DNA of 64,000 bases from Hofstenia miamia (GCA_004352715.1 SCFE01000001.1:241419-305418), one strand, 5' to 3'; positions 11,909-26,944 are shown, numbered from the stretch's first letter. The notes: a model not told the origin generated them from the sequence alone. A program made the numbers and translations.

Positions 11909-13683
11909 TTATTGTCCATTTTGATGTTAACTGTTTATTGCAAAGTTTTGTGGGTTACCTTAACAGATTTATAATACCTACTTCCATTCTCATTGGAAAT
12001 GTTATGAAACTGCTTTTTAGACATTTTTAAATTTATCATCTTGCTAACGGAATCATGATTATCTTCAATAATCACATATTGACTGAGATTACCAACTGAA
12101 GCTACCAATGTCTTTGGGAACCCAGGACCTAATCTAGTTACTTTATTTGTTTAAGATTTATATACCTTACCTAAGCACTTGACCATTAATTGGCTTCCGT
12201 GTGGATTTAAGTCTGCATCAATGAATTCACAATCATCTCCAAACGTATTGTCGCTTAGAGATTGTAGAACAGTATCATTTTTTGATAAATCAACTTTATA
12301 TATATGTCTTGTAAGAATCGATTTCTTATTAGACAGCAAAAATCTAAACAATCACATATAAATAATATTGCATTCCTAGATAATGCCTGAGTTCAGTAAG
12401 TGCTCCTAAAGTGTAGTGTTTGAAATTATTATAATGGTTCTTTAAGTCTGAAATTGATAATTGCACTGAATACATTTTTACCTTTAAAATGCATTTTTAA
12501 AGAAGTAAGATTAGGCAAATTAAATCACCCAAAATGCCGGTCAAACATAGCTCTTCTTAAAAATCAATTCGTGATTTCCAAATAATAGTAAGCAGCAAAC
12601 AAGAAGAACTCTTAAAGGACACTTATGCTCAGAGATATTGCAGCCGTAAAAAGAATTTCTGCTGAGAACTGTTGTAACAAATATGATTGAATTCTTTATA
12701 TTTTTAAATTAAATTCATAAGGATTCTAAAATTTCATGCTCGCTGAGTCCATGTGGAGAAGCTCACTAGCATTTTTCATTTTTAATATTTCGTGAATACA
12801 AAATGTAACAAGAAATAAAATTTTGTGTCAAAAGCTTAGTGATCCTTCAAATATTTGTCATAATGCTATTAGACGTTTTAGAAAAAATCAAAACTATTTC
12901 ATAAATTTCATATAACTCTGATTATATATAACATTTCATTAATGTAATAGGATTCATGTAAAATTATTCTCCTAGTATAGCTAAAATTCAAAGTTTATTT
13001 AACCAAAAATTTAGAATAATACAGGATCTTTCGTGTTAAATTTAATGTATTCTTAAACCATAGTAAAGAAAAAATCCTTTATATGCTCTTAAATTTCTTT
13101 TGTCATGTGTCATTGAAAATATGGAAGGTGCATTAATCGAACTGTTTGAGTCAGCTAGTGTTAACCTGGCCCTTTTAATGTTAAGAAGGAGCTTCAACTA
13201 GATGTGCAACCGTATCCGTATTAAGCACAAAGTAAGCAAATAATTTGACCTAAAGTTGACTTTCTCTATCTTAGGAATATTTTGATCTTAAGCAAAATTT
13301 AAAAATACGTAATTACCACAGAAATAACATGTTCAAATCAAATTTCATCTAATCGTTACATTTTATTGAAAAGTAAAAGATGAGTTTATGCATCATTGAA
13401 GTTTTACATTACTACTTGCTGATTTGTTTGGCGTGTATGAATTGTAATTGAAAATGGTAGCAATTTGAGATAAATTGGCTGATGAAAGCTAAAAAATGGT
13501 TAACTTTATTTTATCCAAATAAAGCATCAATGTTTTTCTAAGAACAATTGTCGTAAGACAAACGTTTGTCTGCCGTTCTAAAAAATTTCTTTATTCCACA
13601 GTTAATTGTTCTCAGCCGTACTAATTACAGTTATGCTCGTCTTACATAAGGCCTTAATAGAGTATTGAGAATTATTACAATTG

Positions 13684-13714
<31 letters not shown>

Positions 13715-14388
13715 TACAATTAAAATTTCCAGGTAGTTTGAATTCCACTATTATATTATTCATGATATAATTAGGAAAATAACTTAATTGAATGTTCAAA
13801 GAGATAAAGAACATCTAAGGCAACCAAAAAACTACTTCATTATAATATATATAATTTAGTAAAGGTTAAAATTTGTTAATTCATAGCATTCAAATGTATT
13901 TAGCTTCATATAAGGGTCTTTTATTTTCAAATCTTTTTTCGCTCTTTAGCAATAAATCAACTCGTAAAATTGCAAGCATTCCTATTAAAAAATATTGAGA
14001 CCTCACCTTCTGTTAACTTATACAAAAATATTCATGATGAGTCTTCCACATCTACCTTTAACTTTAGCCTTAAATTTTGCTCTTAACGCATCTGAAATTA
14101 CACAGCGCAGTACTTTTTAAGATATCTTAGCAATTGTAGTAATTGATAATAAATTCATTGAAATTTTATAAACTTACAGTTCTGAAGAATTACTAGCAAT
14201 GCCAATAATCTTGTTTATCTCGAATTCACCTTCTGTGATATAACTGCTTTGTATTTGAGATGTCTAAATACAATTTTGTGATGGGATTGTGTGCAGCACT
14301 TGTGGGCAAAGAAAAAGTCACGTAGTTTACCAGCTTAAACTTTACCCAATGTTTTTAACTTTTTGGTTATTAGAATATATTGTAGATA

Positions 14389-14433
<45 letters not shown>

Positions 14434-14711
14434 GCATAAATCTGAAATAGCATTTCTGGCTTGGCAATTGTTGATTTTGTGTTAAAGATATACTAATTTA
14501 TTTAATTGACTTACTAAGCCACAATTTTCATTAAGTCCACTCCTGACACTTAATCACAATTCCTAGAGCAAAGTGGTTTTATAAATAATAATTAATCAAT
14601 TGTTGGTCTTAATTTTTCGTGCCTTTGAATAAGACAAGTTATTACCATTTTTATTTAGCTTAAGTTTTTTCATTTCCTGTCTCATGTATATTTTTTCAAT
14701 ATATCTACTAC

Positions 14712-14751
<40 letters not shown>

Positions 14752-17700
14752 TTCCTAAGATTATTCAGAAATGAATATCTTACTGCAAATGCATCTCTGT
14801 AAACATGATAATGCTTATCATTCGATTCTTGACGTAGTCGCGCATAGAATATATGAGAGTCATGGATATATGGAGAAAATGGTTCTTCCAACCAAGCACT
14901 TTTTGTTATATCATGATGTATTACTTGCAATTGGCGGCCAGACTCTGCAGAAAATAGAAGAACATACACATTTCTTTGTGCCCTATCGGTCCATGTGCTC
15001 GTAAATGTTGAACTGGAAGAAGTGGATACAGAGAGTAAGTAATGTCTAAAAAGTAATCAACAATATTATTATACTTATATCCTAAAAAAATTCATGAGTG
15101 CAAGATCAGAAATACGTATGCTATATATAATTGAAAGAAAATTAAAATTTGAATTTTGAAAACGCTTGATTGAATTTGAGTGTAGGAAACTTTCTACAAT
15201 CAATAAATTGAAAGCAGATTTTATCTCCAGTTCTTTTAATAGAAGCCTGATTGGAAACAATGAGATTTTAGAAAATGCGATTAATTTGAATTCACAATAG
15301 AAAATTTGTCGGAAATTCTTTTCGAAATTCATTACTAAAGATTATTTCTTGCTGTTTTAGTATTTGAATATATTTATTACTATATAAAGAATTGCATTAA
15401 ATTTAAAAATGAAAATGAACGCAATATCTATTCGTTCGGCCTAGAAAATAAATCAATTACCAGTAATAATTAAGGTAAATTATATATATATATATATATA
15501 TATAATATCGTAATTGCTTTATTTAGTGCAATGCGTATAAATAAAAATTCAATTCTTAAAATAAACGAACGATCAATAGTTAAATTAATCCTTAAATTGC
15601 ACCGTGTAAATGCAAAAAATACCCCTACAACCAGTGAAAATTAGGAAATATTCTACATCAAACCCAAAATGTAGGCAATTTTTTAAAATTACAGCAGATT
15701 GTTTTTGATAGCGATGAATGACACCAATACATTTTTTTAGATAAATTCTCAATGAATTTCTAAATACTTTTAAAAATATTTCTATATACTTTTCTGAAAT
15801 ATTTTTTATAGTACTTAAAATGGCAATTATATGTGAACACATTAATAAATTCTGTGATTTTTTATCACAATATAAATATTGCTTGTGCGTAAGTAAACTT
15901 TTTGTACTTCGAAAGGCAAGTTTTTGCATTGCCTTTTGAAAAGGAGAGTGACTGCAATTGGTGCAACATGTTGATCACATCTCTTTGACTATACCATCCG
16001 GGTTATTTTATAATTATCCTTACTTTCAAAAATCAATTTATTTAAAAAATACAATAATTATTTTTCAATAAAGTCTCTTTTGTAGTCAATAGAGTCTCTG
16101 TTGCATTTAAAAAAGTCTCTGTTGCGTTCAATAAAGTCTTTGTATATAAACTAGCTAAAAATAGCCTATATTTAATTCTCGATCACATCAGAATACTTGC
16201 AAAAAAAATATTTTTAAAATTTTATAACACAAAATAAAAAAATTCTTTTTTGCTATTTTGAAGAATCAATTACAATATCATGAGTGTATGTCAAAAATTC
16301 TTTAATGTAACGACCTTTAGATATTGATTTCCTCCCTGTTTGCTGATTTATCCAAGTATCGAAGCATATTGCTATAATATGCTTCGCAATCTTCAGATTT
16401 AATTGCAAAAAAGCCATTTTCTATTGAGTTTATTAATTGAGTTTAATTTGACGATTCTTGCCTGATTACGAAAGAAAAATTACATAGACACATTTACAAA
16501 ATCAATATTGCAATAATTACAAATATATAAATAGATTAGTTTACAAAAGAAATCACCTAAAATCAACTGTACAAAAATTCAAAAGAAAAAGAGTTAATAA
16601 CAAAACAAACACAAATAGTAATAAAAAAATAATAATAAATATTAGATTAAGAGAAATTGGCCACTTTATGGTTGATGGTTTGCTGAAAGAGTTGGCTTAA
16701 GAACTGAAATAGCGTGACGTTATGAGGATGGCATTACCCCTCTGAAGAATAACTGACAGTTGCTCAAAAAATTGTCTGATTACGAACTTATGGTCAATGT
16801 AAGCTGACCGAGATGCTGCCATGGAAACAATTCTTTTAAGATTTTTAAATGGCGGGAGGAGACCAACTACCAAGACATTCAGCAGACAAATGAATAAACT
16901 GAATTCCTGAAGCAAGACAAGATTGGGCGTGCTTGGCTATTTTACGATCAGCTGCAACTTCGAAAGCGTGACCAGCATCAATTCCAGCATTAGACAAGGT
17001 TGATGATTGCAGGGAAAATATCTCTAGGACGAGAGCAAGACAAAGTAAGATTTCTCTTCTCAATATTAGGAGCTAGAGCAGCTTTAGAAGCAAGATTAAA
17101 TATAACATCACGGACACGATCATGCCGATATATTTTATCACCATCACCAGAACAACACATGGCATGATCACCGTAAATATCCAAAGTCTTGTTGCATTTT
17201 GGCATGGCTACCCTTTGCTGAGGAGTGGGATACCTAGACGATAGCAGAGAACTGCTCGGATCTCTGAAGTCGCTAATGTAAGACCAAGAGCCTTCAGAGG
17301 TATCGCAGAAAGCCAATCACCACTGTGAGGAAGAGAACATGATTGAAGCCTCACTCTATCACGATCGCTGGAAGAATTGCTGAGAATGTTGTTAAAAATA
17401 TTGATATTCAGCTCGGCTGTAAGGATCTTTTGAGCTTTAGGAGCCATGTGAACAGGTGGAGATGTGGAATTTGTTCCACAAGCTGAAGAGAAGATATCAT
17501 GAAATTCAGAGGAATGGTAGGATAGTAAATCTATATGAGGAATAATCTGTTGAGCAAGGGAATTGGGGTCAACTATTGAACCAGTGAAAGCAACTGGTGC
17601 TATAACAGAAGCGATTGGAACTCTCAAGCTACCTTGTTTAACTGGCAAATTTGCTTGCATGCGTTGTTCATTGGACATGGCGGAACCTGTAATATGTTCC

Positions 17701-19763
17701 AGAGCAGAATGGACACCGGTTTTTCAAAATATGAAATTGCAGATGCAATATGGTTAGAATTGCATTCTCAAGCTGAAGGAAATTTTTAGAAGGGCCGCAA
17801 AACCCCGAATTAAATGCATTTCTAATTGCGGATCCTCAAGCTTGAGAATTTCTTCCATGAATCAATTTGATTTTTCGACGTTTTCGAGAAAACGTCATTG
17901 ATAAAATTAGAATTAGTTCTTATTAGATATCCTAAGTTGACCAGACCCTGTCAGTAGAGAAGCTGCCTTAGAACTGGATAGATGACATAAACATTTTGCA
18001 ACTAGTCGGCGAAGAACTTCACCAACTGCAATAGGTCTAAAACCGCCTGTCTTGTTTTCAAGAGCAAACAGGCTAGCACCACACAAGTAAGACGCCACTT
18101 CCTGAGGAGCATCACCTCGAATCAGTAGGTTGATGAAATCTAGGACCGATTGAATTCAGGTGAAGGACATTGAAAAACATTCAAAAGATGAGATACTTAT
18201 AATTTAGAAACGCCAGCAACAGAATCTTTAGGAAAACTCCGAAGGCTCTTCAGAAGAATAAACTTGACGCTACAAGTGGTGGGACATTGATTGTATAAGC
18301 ATGAGAAATTGGAGTTCCAGATTGGTGTTTTTCTTCCAGAATAGTGCGAATGCTTTCATCAAAAAATATACATGCTGAACTCAAAACAGTTAATGCTTTT
18401 TTTAGTCTACCTTCATGCGCAAGCTGTCGAGCACGTTTGATAACCAGCAATTCAGAATTATTGGATGGACGAAAAGAAGGAACTGATGTAATAGCTTCAT
18501 ACAATAGCCTAGAGACGTCACCATTTAGCCATCTCTGAAGACATTAAATAACTTTTGATTCTTCATATCGAACATGTTTGGAGCCAACTCGAGGAGGAGA
18601 CCGCAGAATACAGGGAGCTATGATGAAAATTTCGATCCATGAGTCAACATTCAAGGGATTCTTCTTAACTTTCTCAAATGATAAGCGCACTGCTTTCGCC
18701 CAAGATTGCGACAAGAAATCGGAAAATGTTTCCTGGTTGGTATTGAATATGATCGGATATCCTCAAGAGTAGGTAGAGACATTGACTTTGATTGACATAA
18801 TGAAGATATTCCCGAACTAGGACATCTTAAACCTTTTTTGTGTGAGCGGATCATACCACAAGTAGTGATGGATACAACTTGCATGCACACGTTACATGTA
18901 GGACAGAAACTTTGATTGCTTGACGAGCAAGTTGGATTGGATTTGAATTTAGTTGATTGTGTCGTGATTATTTTAGGGGCTTAGTTGCTGAGCCACACAG
19001 TATATGTTGTGCTATTTCTGATGTTGGAATTGAATTCTTTCTCTTTGATTTTCTTTCTTTCATTGTATTGATCTTCATAAACTTTTTTATTGATGATTGA
19101 CGTTCAAAATGTCCAACCGTTCAGTTTCCCTAAATACGTAGTTCTTCCATTTTGCAAGAAAAAATCAATAGGGTTGAGGAAAGGACAGTAGGGGGCAAGT
19201 AGAACGGAATAAAGCATCCCACGAGATCAGTCTAACATGATTTATCCTAGAATTGTCTAAGATGTAAAGAGAATCCAAAATATTTTTTTTCATGGCATTT
19301 ATTTTTAATTTCATTCAAACATATTTAAAAATCGTCAGCTTTCACAGACATGTAATGCATCTGGTAATATGAAATCTCTGTTTTATTCATTGCTGCTACT
19401 ATTGATATATTTCTAGAACGAACATAAAGATCTGAAGCTGTTGCTTTTTGTCCTCCAACAGATGGACCTTTTGCTTACTTGAAACCACATTTCATAAGAA
19501 AATGAAAGATTCAGAGGGGTGTTTCTGCTCGAAGATTCTAAATTCCTTAAAATGTGTGTATATTGCAACTTCTTAATTACCATTAACTCATCCATTCAAA
19601 TTAAAAAATTTTTTTTGCATTTTTACAGATGTTTTCAAAGATCAAATTTAGGTTTTTTAACAAGTTTATATGCATAGACTATATTGAACTCAACAGAGAC
19701 GTTTTTGAATGCAACAGAGACTCTCTTGAATGCAACAGAGACTCTATTGACTGCAACAGACAT

Positions 19764-19806
<43 letters not shown>

Positions 19807-20285
19807 CATATTTTCACAGCTTTAAGATAAGCTACAAACCAATTTAATAGGCTATCATAAACATAAAAATAAATTTTAAATATAAAGAATTTTTTCCAAT
19901 TTTGTATAAAAAACGTTTGTTTCGATATCATTAGGAAAAATATAAGCAGACGCCTCTCAACATCATTTCTTAGAAATCTAGAAATAGTAAGTCAACCTAT
20001 TAGATTGTATGTTGACAACTGCGATTGGGGCTATTTCATTTGAATTTTTCCCTTCCCTCTAGTAATTCAACTAAAGCCTTCTACTGCTCAAGTATGTTAC
20101 AAATGCATTTGGAGCTAAATTATTCAAAATGATCAAAAATTTTAGTGAAATTATAATCAGAATTTACATACAATGTACATACATATTTACATGATTATGT
20201 GTATATGCATATACGTATACATATGAATATATCAATATCATGTTTATGTATCAATGTGTTATTCGAGATACCCTTTTGTAGACAA

Positions 20286-20322
<37 letters not shown>

Positions 20323-21477
20323 TTTTGCAAATGTTACAGAGATACATTGATTGGAGCAAACCACGTTTGAAGTTTTCGATTTTAAAAAATCATCATCAAA
20401 ACAAATTTGCGGCAACCTAAATTTACAGTAAACTAGAAGATCTATTAAATTATAAATATTCATGCACTTAAAATTTCTTTAATATATTTGTTCATTATCT
20501 TTGTTCTTAATATAAAGAGCTTCCATTGTTCTTAAATATTTGCTGGTTCTTTTTAATATTGTAAAAACATTTATACTTGGTTGATGTTTATGTATAAATA
20601 TTTCTGATTTTAAATGTCCCTAAATATTTTCTTTTGCACTTGCTTCACCAATGTTCAATTTTTGACAATCGTCACAGTTATATTCATAAACTACAGATGA
20701 AATCAAGTCTAATTCAAAAGGATCCTTATTTTTTATGATATCAGATGTTCTCAATGATTTGAAAGTTGGTGTTAGGATGGCATTATTTAGATCTTTGTTA
20801 AGCACTTTAAGTTTTGATTTTAGGGTTCTTACAGATGTTTCAATATATCGCAATTTCCAATAGATTTTTTCATGCTCTTGGTTTTCCTTTTCAAAGATGT
20901 TATCAGTCATTGGATTTAGGAGGCGTTTATTTACAATCTTTTAAATGTATTTTTAAGGATAGCCATTCTGCTTAAGATGTTCAAAAAGTATATTTAGTGA
21001 TTGAGTTATAATTTTATAGCGTAATGATAAACGCATTATTCGATCACAGAGGCATTTTGTTGTTTTCTTCTTACATCGTGTTTACAACATGACAAAAAAG
21101 GAATGTATAAACCATTATGATTTCTTCAAAAACATTTTCGCTTTGAATTCGGTGTTTAAGTTGGCTACAGATACATCAAGAAAATTCAATTGGCTGTTGT
21201 GTTCTTCTTCCATTGTAAATTTGTTTAAGTATCCGCACTGCTTTTATTCGAAAAAATGGCAAAAATGTCATTGACATATCGAAAAAATGACATGAATTCA
21301 GCATTTTTAAAAAATGACTCCATGATGTCCATGGCCAAAGCAGTCATTGTTGGCCCAAGAGGTGAATCCACTGCCACACCATNNNNTATATATATATATA
21401 TATATATATATACAGTATATATTTCTAAGACAACAGCGTATGTGATCTTAATGTTAGTGGGCAACATATATATAGAT

Positions 21478-21513
<36 letters not shown>

Positions 21514-24500
21514 CATCGAAACGTCCTCAGATTTAGGAAACATTAAAAGCAAGAGGACCCATCGCCGTGCCCTGAAGAACTCCACAGTTAGTGCAACCAA
21601 TTTCGGAAGTTTAACCGTGTTAGTAACATACTGTTTATGTGCTGTAAAAAAATTGATTATGACATTGTAGATAAATGGGTTTAGCGTGGAACATCATGCT
21701 CTCAAATTGTCTGCTATCAAAGAGTGCGGCACATGATCAAACGCCTTGCTGATGTCTAACGAGAATAATCTGACTACATCAGCTCCATTAAAAGTCACAG
21801 TGTTGACATTGTGCAGGGTTTAAAGTACAGCACCGTCAGTAGAGCCCATCACTCTGAACCCGAACTGCTCGAGCTCCAGATTTCTATTATAGATATCTTT
21901 CAAGAAAAAACGGTAACTAAGTCTTTCAAAACTACGTGAAAGGAAAGAAGTGATAGCAATTGGCCTAGATTCTTTAATTTCAGCCTCGATTTGTCAATGC
22001 CATGTTTAAAGCGCTCACATCGTTTTTTCAGGATGATCTTCTCGGTTGCTCTGTTTTGAAGGGAAAGCCCAGGAATAATTAGGATGTTTCTAGTGTGGTG
22101 TAGTTTTTCTTGAGCAGCCTTGCTTCTTCACAATCTGGTATCCCATACATTTTTTAATCTGAAGAGAATGGGCCGAGCTTTATCTTCGGCATATCTACCA
22201 AGCCTAGTGCTTTCTTCANAATAGTGTAGGATTCACCAAACAGTTGAGGATGAGTAGCGAGAATGAAATCAAGTTGTCTTCATTTACGAGTTGGGTCCAT
22301 CGAAGAGCTTTATAATAGGACAGGATAGCATTAAATCTTCAACGTTGAGATTATTAAAGTCACCTGCTACTATAAAAGCAGAATTCGGCCACACCGATAA
22401 AAAGTACTCGTGTTTGAGGACGACGTGTTCTATATATGCCTCAGATTTTCGGTGGGTAATATATAAGACAGAACACTAACTTAATTTGAGAGCTAACACA
22501 TAGCCAAAGACTTTCTTGTTCTGCATGGATTCGAGTTTATCAGAGATATATGCTGCAACACCTCCGTCGCTTGATTTCGTTGAGGATAGGATAGATCGGT
22601 CATGGCGCGTCAGACAATTTCAAACAATTTTCGGTAACCAAATACAGATCGATAAAGTGGTGTAGGAGATCAGATTAAAGAAGTTGTTTTGCAGGGGATT
22701 TTCAAGGATCTTGCATTCAAGAGCAAGAGTTTTGGTATCACTGTATCTAGTCACGCGATGTCAGCTTCTACGTTATCTCCTTGGGATCATAACTTTTTTG
22801 AAAACCAACGGAAAAGTTCTGCTACTAAAAGGGCATTGTTAGTAGGTAGCAAAAGTGGTGCAAGTATGTGAGCATTTTCAGTAAATATCCAATAGGGTGA
22901 ATAATCCGGTCCACTACCAGTTTTCTTTATGTTCAATAGAGAATAGTAAACTTGGTGAAGTGTGAGTGTCGGTGGTTCATGAGATGACAGACGTAATAGT
23001 TTTGGTTCAGTGTAAGAAGCTATTGTAGATATAGAGCAGAAGTATTCATTCATCTGATCACACGTGAAGGGAATATCATCACAGCTTTTGTTACGCTTGC
23101 CTCGATGCTCTTTAATTTCCTCCCACTAATGTGAAGTCCCCTAGAGTGACCTTCGCCGTGTTAGATTTTCAACAATAATACATTTTATGCGGGAATCCAA
23201 ATCCTAAATTTTGTGAGAGTCACTTCCTTTCTTCAGTTTCTGTTTCTTGTTCTGGAGATACTTCAAAAGAGGGCTCATGTGCGGCGGATCTCTGGTTGAA
23301 AGTTTCACACTCTTTTGCGGACAGCGTCGGTCCAATAAAGCTTTCATTGAATAAAGAAGCGTAGAAAGTTTATCATTATGATCTACGATATGGTCCAGGA
23401 AAAAAAGATCACTCTCCTCTAAACAAATTCCAACGTAATGTTTATTGGATGATGTTGATCGAGGAATATGACACGTTTGCGCACCGGTTTTGGCTTTCGC
23501 CTAGCTTCACAGATAACTCCCAGGTGATCACTTGTAAAAGCAGTAGAAATAGTGTAGGATTCACCAAACAGTTGAGGATGAGTAGCGAGAATGAAATCAA
23601 GTTGTCTTCATTTACGAGTTGGGTCCATCAAAGAGCTTTATAATAGGACAGGATAGCATTAAATCTTCAACGTTGAGATTATTAAAGTCACCTGCTACTA
23701 TAAAAGCAGAATTCGGCCACACCGATAAAAAGTACTCGTGTTTGAGGACGACGTGTTCTATATATGCCTCAGATTTTCGGTGGGTAATATATAAGACAGA
23801 ACACTAACTTAATTTGAGAGCTAACACATAGCCAAAGACTTTCTTGTTCTGCATGGATTCGAGTTTATCAGAGATATATGCTGCAACACCTCCGTCGCTT
23901 GATTTCGTTGAGGATAGGATAGATCGGTCATGGCGCGTCAGACAATTTCAAACAATTTTCGGTAACCAAATATTAAAAAAGAATGGTGTGTATGTTTTAA
24001 AAATGGAATAAACAATTTGTAGAGCACGCAGGTAGCATTGTATATGCGTGTATAAATATATTTTTAGAATATTAGTTAATCAGTATTTACACTACCTAGC
24101 TATTTAACATGGAAATTCCTTCATCTGTTCCTGAAATTATACGTTCAGTCCAAGTGGGGTTTACTTTTGTGTGTTTTTCATGTTTTCAAATTTAAGTACT
24201 GCTATTGTAAAATTCAACAAGCTGCTCAGTAAATTTCATGTATTGGTAAAAAATTTAAAACAAATCCACCAAAAAATTTTGAAATTTTACTTTAGGTATT
24301 GTAAAATTGTTTATATTAACACTGAGTAAGAAATATATATATTTTTTAGAATATATTTTTTTATTTCAAATGTAAATTACTGGATTTTCAAGTATCAATT
24401 GAATTTATGTTATTAAGTTTCTTAGTCTGAGCAGAAGAAAATTTATTAATATATATATATATANNNNNNNNNNNNNNNNNNNNNNNNNNNNNNNNNNNNN

Positions 24501-26910
24501 NNNNNNNNNNNNNNNNNNNNNNNNNNNNNNNNNNNNNNNNNNNNNNNNNNNNNNNNNNNNNNNNNNNNNNNNNNNNNNNNNNNNNNNNNNNNNNNNNNNN
24601 NNNNNNNNNNNNNNGTTTAGCTTTCCATTCTATTAAATAAAATAACCTGATACAAAAGCATAAAGAAAATCCAGTAAATTCAATTCATCACCAAAATGAT
24701 CAATTACACAATTTTTATAGTGAAAAACTAACAAACAATCAAATATTTGACTAGTACCTGCTAATTCCAGTTGTTGACAATTTTAAACGCTTTAAATTTT
24801 GTTCGTCTGCTGATTATGCACTTCTGCCTTAATTAGCAGTTGCGATTTAGGTCTAGTGCCTTTTTGCCAAATAAATTAATATCAAAAATTACTGCATTAT
24901 AAATTTACAAATAACTAATTAATCATAATCATATGTTTTTAAAATTAATATTTTATTTTAATATTCAGTCTTAGTTTCTTCTTCCTTTTTTCTTAATTTG
25001 GCCACATATGATTCTGATTACGATTACGTTACATTAGACATTTTTTTTGAAATTTTTCAAGTTTGTCTATATCTGTGGAGTTTGCATACCCAATAGGAGA
25101 GGCATAAAATAAACTTGGTATGATAATCGATTTAAATAATTTAAATTTAGTAGACGATGGTAGAAAATTGGATTTTTTAATTCTCTGAACAATATGATAT
25201 GACCACGATAAACTATACGATATATTAACTCCTAAATCATTCACATGTTTGGAAGTATCAATCTGAAGATTTTTAGTTTCTATTTTATGCGCTATGTTTG
25301 AAGAATTGATACTCATTAAATGAAACTTGTGGAAGTTAAATTTCATTTTATTAGTTGCAGCCCATTTTATAATTCTTTCAGTATCAACCACTAATTCTTG
25401 AAAGTTATTGTTTGAAATCTTCACATCATCAGTAAAAATGTAGCAAAGTGATTGACAACAATTTGGTAAGTCATTTATAAAAGCTAAAAATAGTATTGGA
25501 GCTAAAATTGATCCCTGTGGAACACCACTTGTAATAATACAGNTATTAGTTGCAGCCCATTTTATAATTCTTTCAGTATCAACCACTAATTCTTGAAAGT
25601 TATTGTTTGAAATCTTCACATCATCAGCAAAAATGTAGCAAAGTGATTGACAACAATTTGGTAAGTCATTTATAAAAGCTAAAAATAGTATTGGAGCTAA
25701 AATTAATCCCTGTGGAACACCACTTGTAATAATGCAGCTCTTTGATATGGTATTACGAAATTTTACCACTTGTCGACGATTTTTCAAGTATGATGCTAAT
25801 AATTTTAAAAAATTTCCACCAATTTTGAATAATTGGAGTTTTTCAATTAATTTTTCATGTGGGACTTTATCAAATGCTTTGCTAAAATCCATATATAATG
25901 TAGATATGATTTTATTTTCATCAAATTCAAACATATAGATTTCAAATCTTGAATTTCGGTAGTCTTCGTTTGTTCTAAGCAATTGGAATCGCCTTTTTCG
26001 AAAACCCAGTACGTTGATCAATGAAATTCATAGCTGATTTGCATTGAAAACAAGAGAATATTTCAACAGATAACGCAATTACACAATTGCATATATTATA
26101 TTGCAAATTGTTTGATATGGGAGCGTTAAACAAAACAGGACCTGCGTGTGCTAATTCAATACAATAAATATTATATATATGTAATGATTTGATGCTTTCT
26201 AGCCCAATAAGATTACTATCATCGTTTTAAAAAAGAATGGTGTGTATGTTTTAAAAATGGAATAAACAATTTGTAGAGCACGCAGGTAGCATTGTATATG
26301 CGTGTATAAATATATTTTTAGAATATTAGTTAATCAGTATTTACACTACCTAGCTATTTAACATGGAAATTCCTTCATCTGTTCCTGAAATTATACGTTC
26401 AGTCCAAGTGGGGTTTACTTTTGTGTGTTTTTCATGTTTTCAAATTTAAGTACTGCTATTGTAAAATTCAACAAGCTGCTCAGTAAATTTCATGTATTGG
26501 TAAAAAATTTAAAACAAATCCACCAAAAAATTTTGAAATTTTACTTTAGGTATTGTAAAATTGTTTATATTAACACTGAGTAAGAAATATATATATTTTT
26601 TAGAATATATTTTTTTATTTCAAATGTAAATTACTGGATTTTCAAGTATCAATTGAATTTATGTTATTAAGTTTCTTAGTCTGAGCAGAAGAAAATTTAT
26701 TAATATATATATATATATATNNNNNNNNNNNNNNNNNNNNNNNNNNNNNNNNNNNNNNNNNNNNNNNNNNNNNNNNNNNNNNNNNNNNNNNNNNNNNNNN
26801 NNNNNNNNNNNNNNNNNNNNNNNNNNNNNNNNNNNNNNNNNNNNNNNNNNNNNNNNNNNNNNNNNNNNNNNNNNNNNNNNNNNNNNNNNNNNNNNNNNNN
26901 NNNNNNNNNN

Positions 26911-26944
<34 letters not shown>

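Larger units (their letters stand above)
16079..19765 (-). mobile_element. IS630/Tc1-like DNA transposon relic with long inverted repeats, split by a LINE
   Basis: Left 16079-16225 and right 19597-19763 are inverted copies of each other. Both carry tandem copies of a unit of about 25 bp containing GAGTCTCTGTTGCATTCAA. The inner flanks also match: ATATAAACT follows the repeats on both sides. Between them the minus strand carries two separated transposase pieces (19520-19080 and 16440-16320). The space between those pieces is taken by a non-LTR element (16500-18960). The outer boundary is uncertain because the right end runs into a (TA)n array. Superfamily inferred from transposase motifs. Confidence 0.65.
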
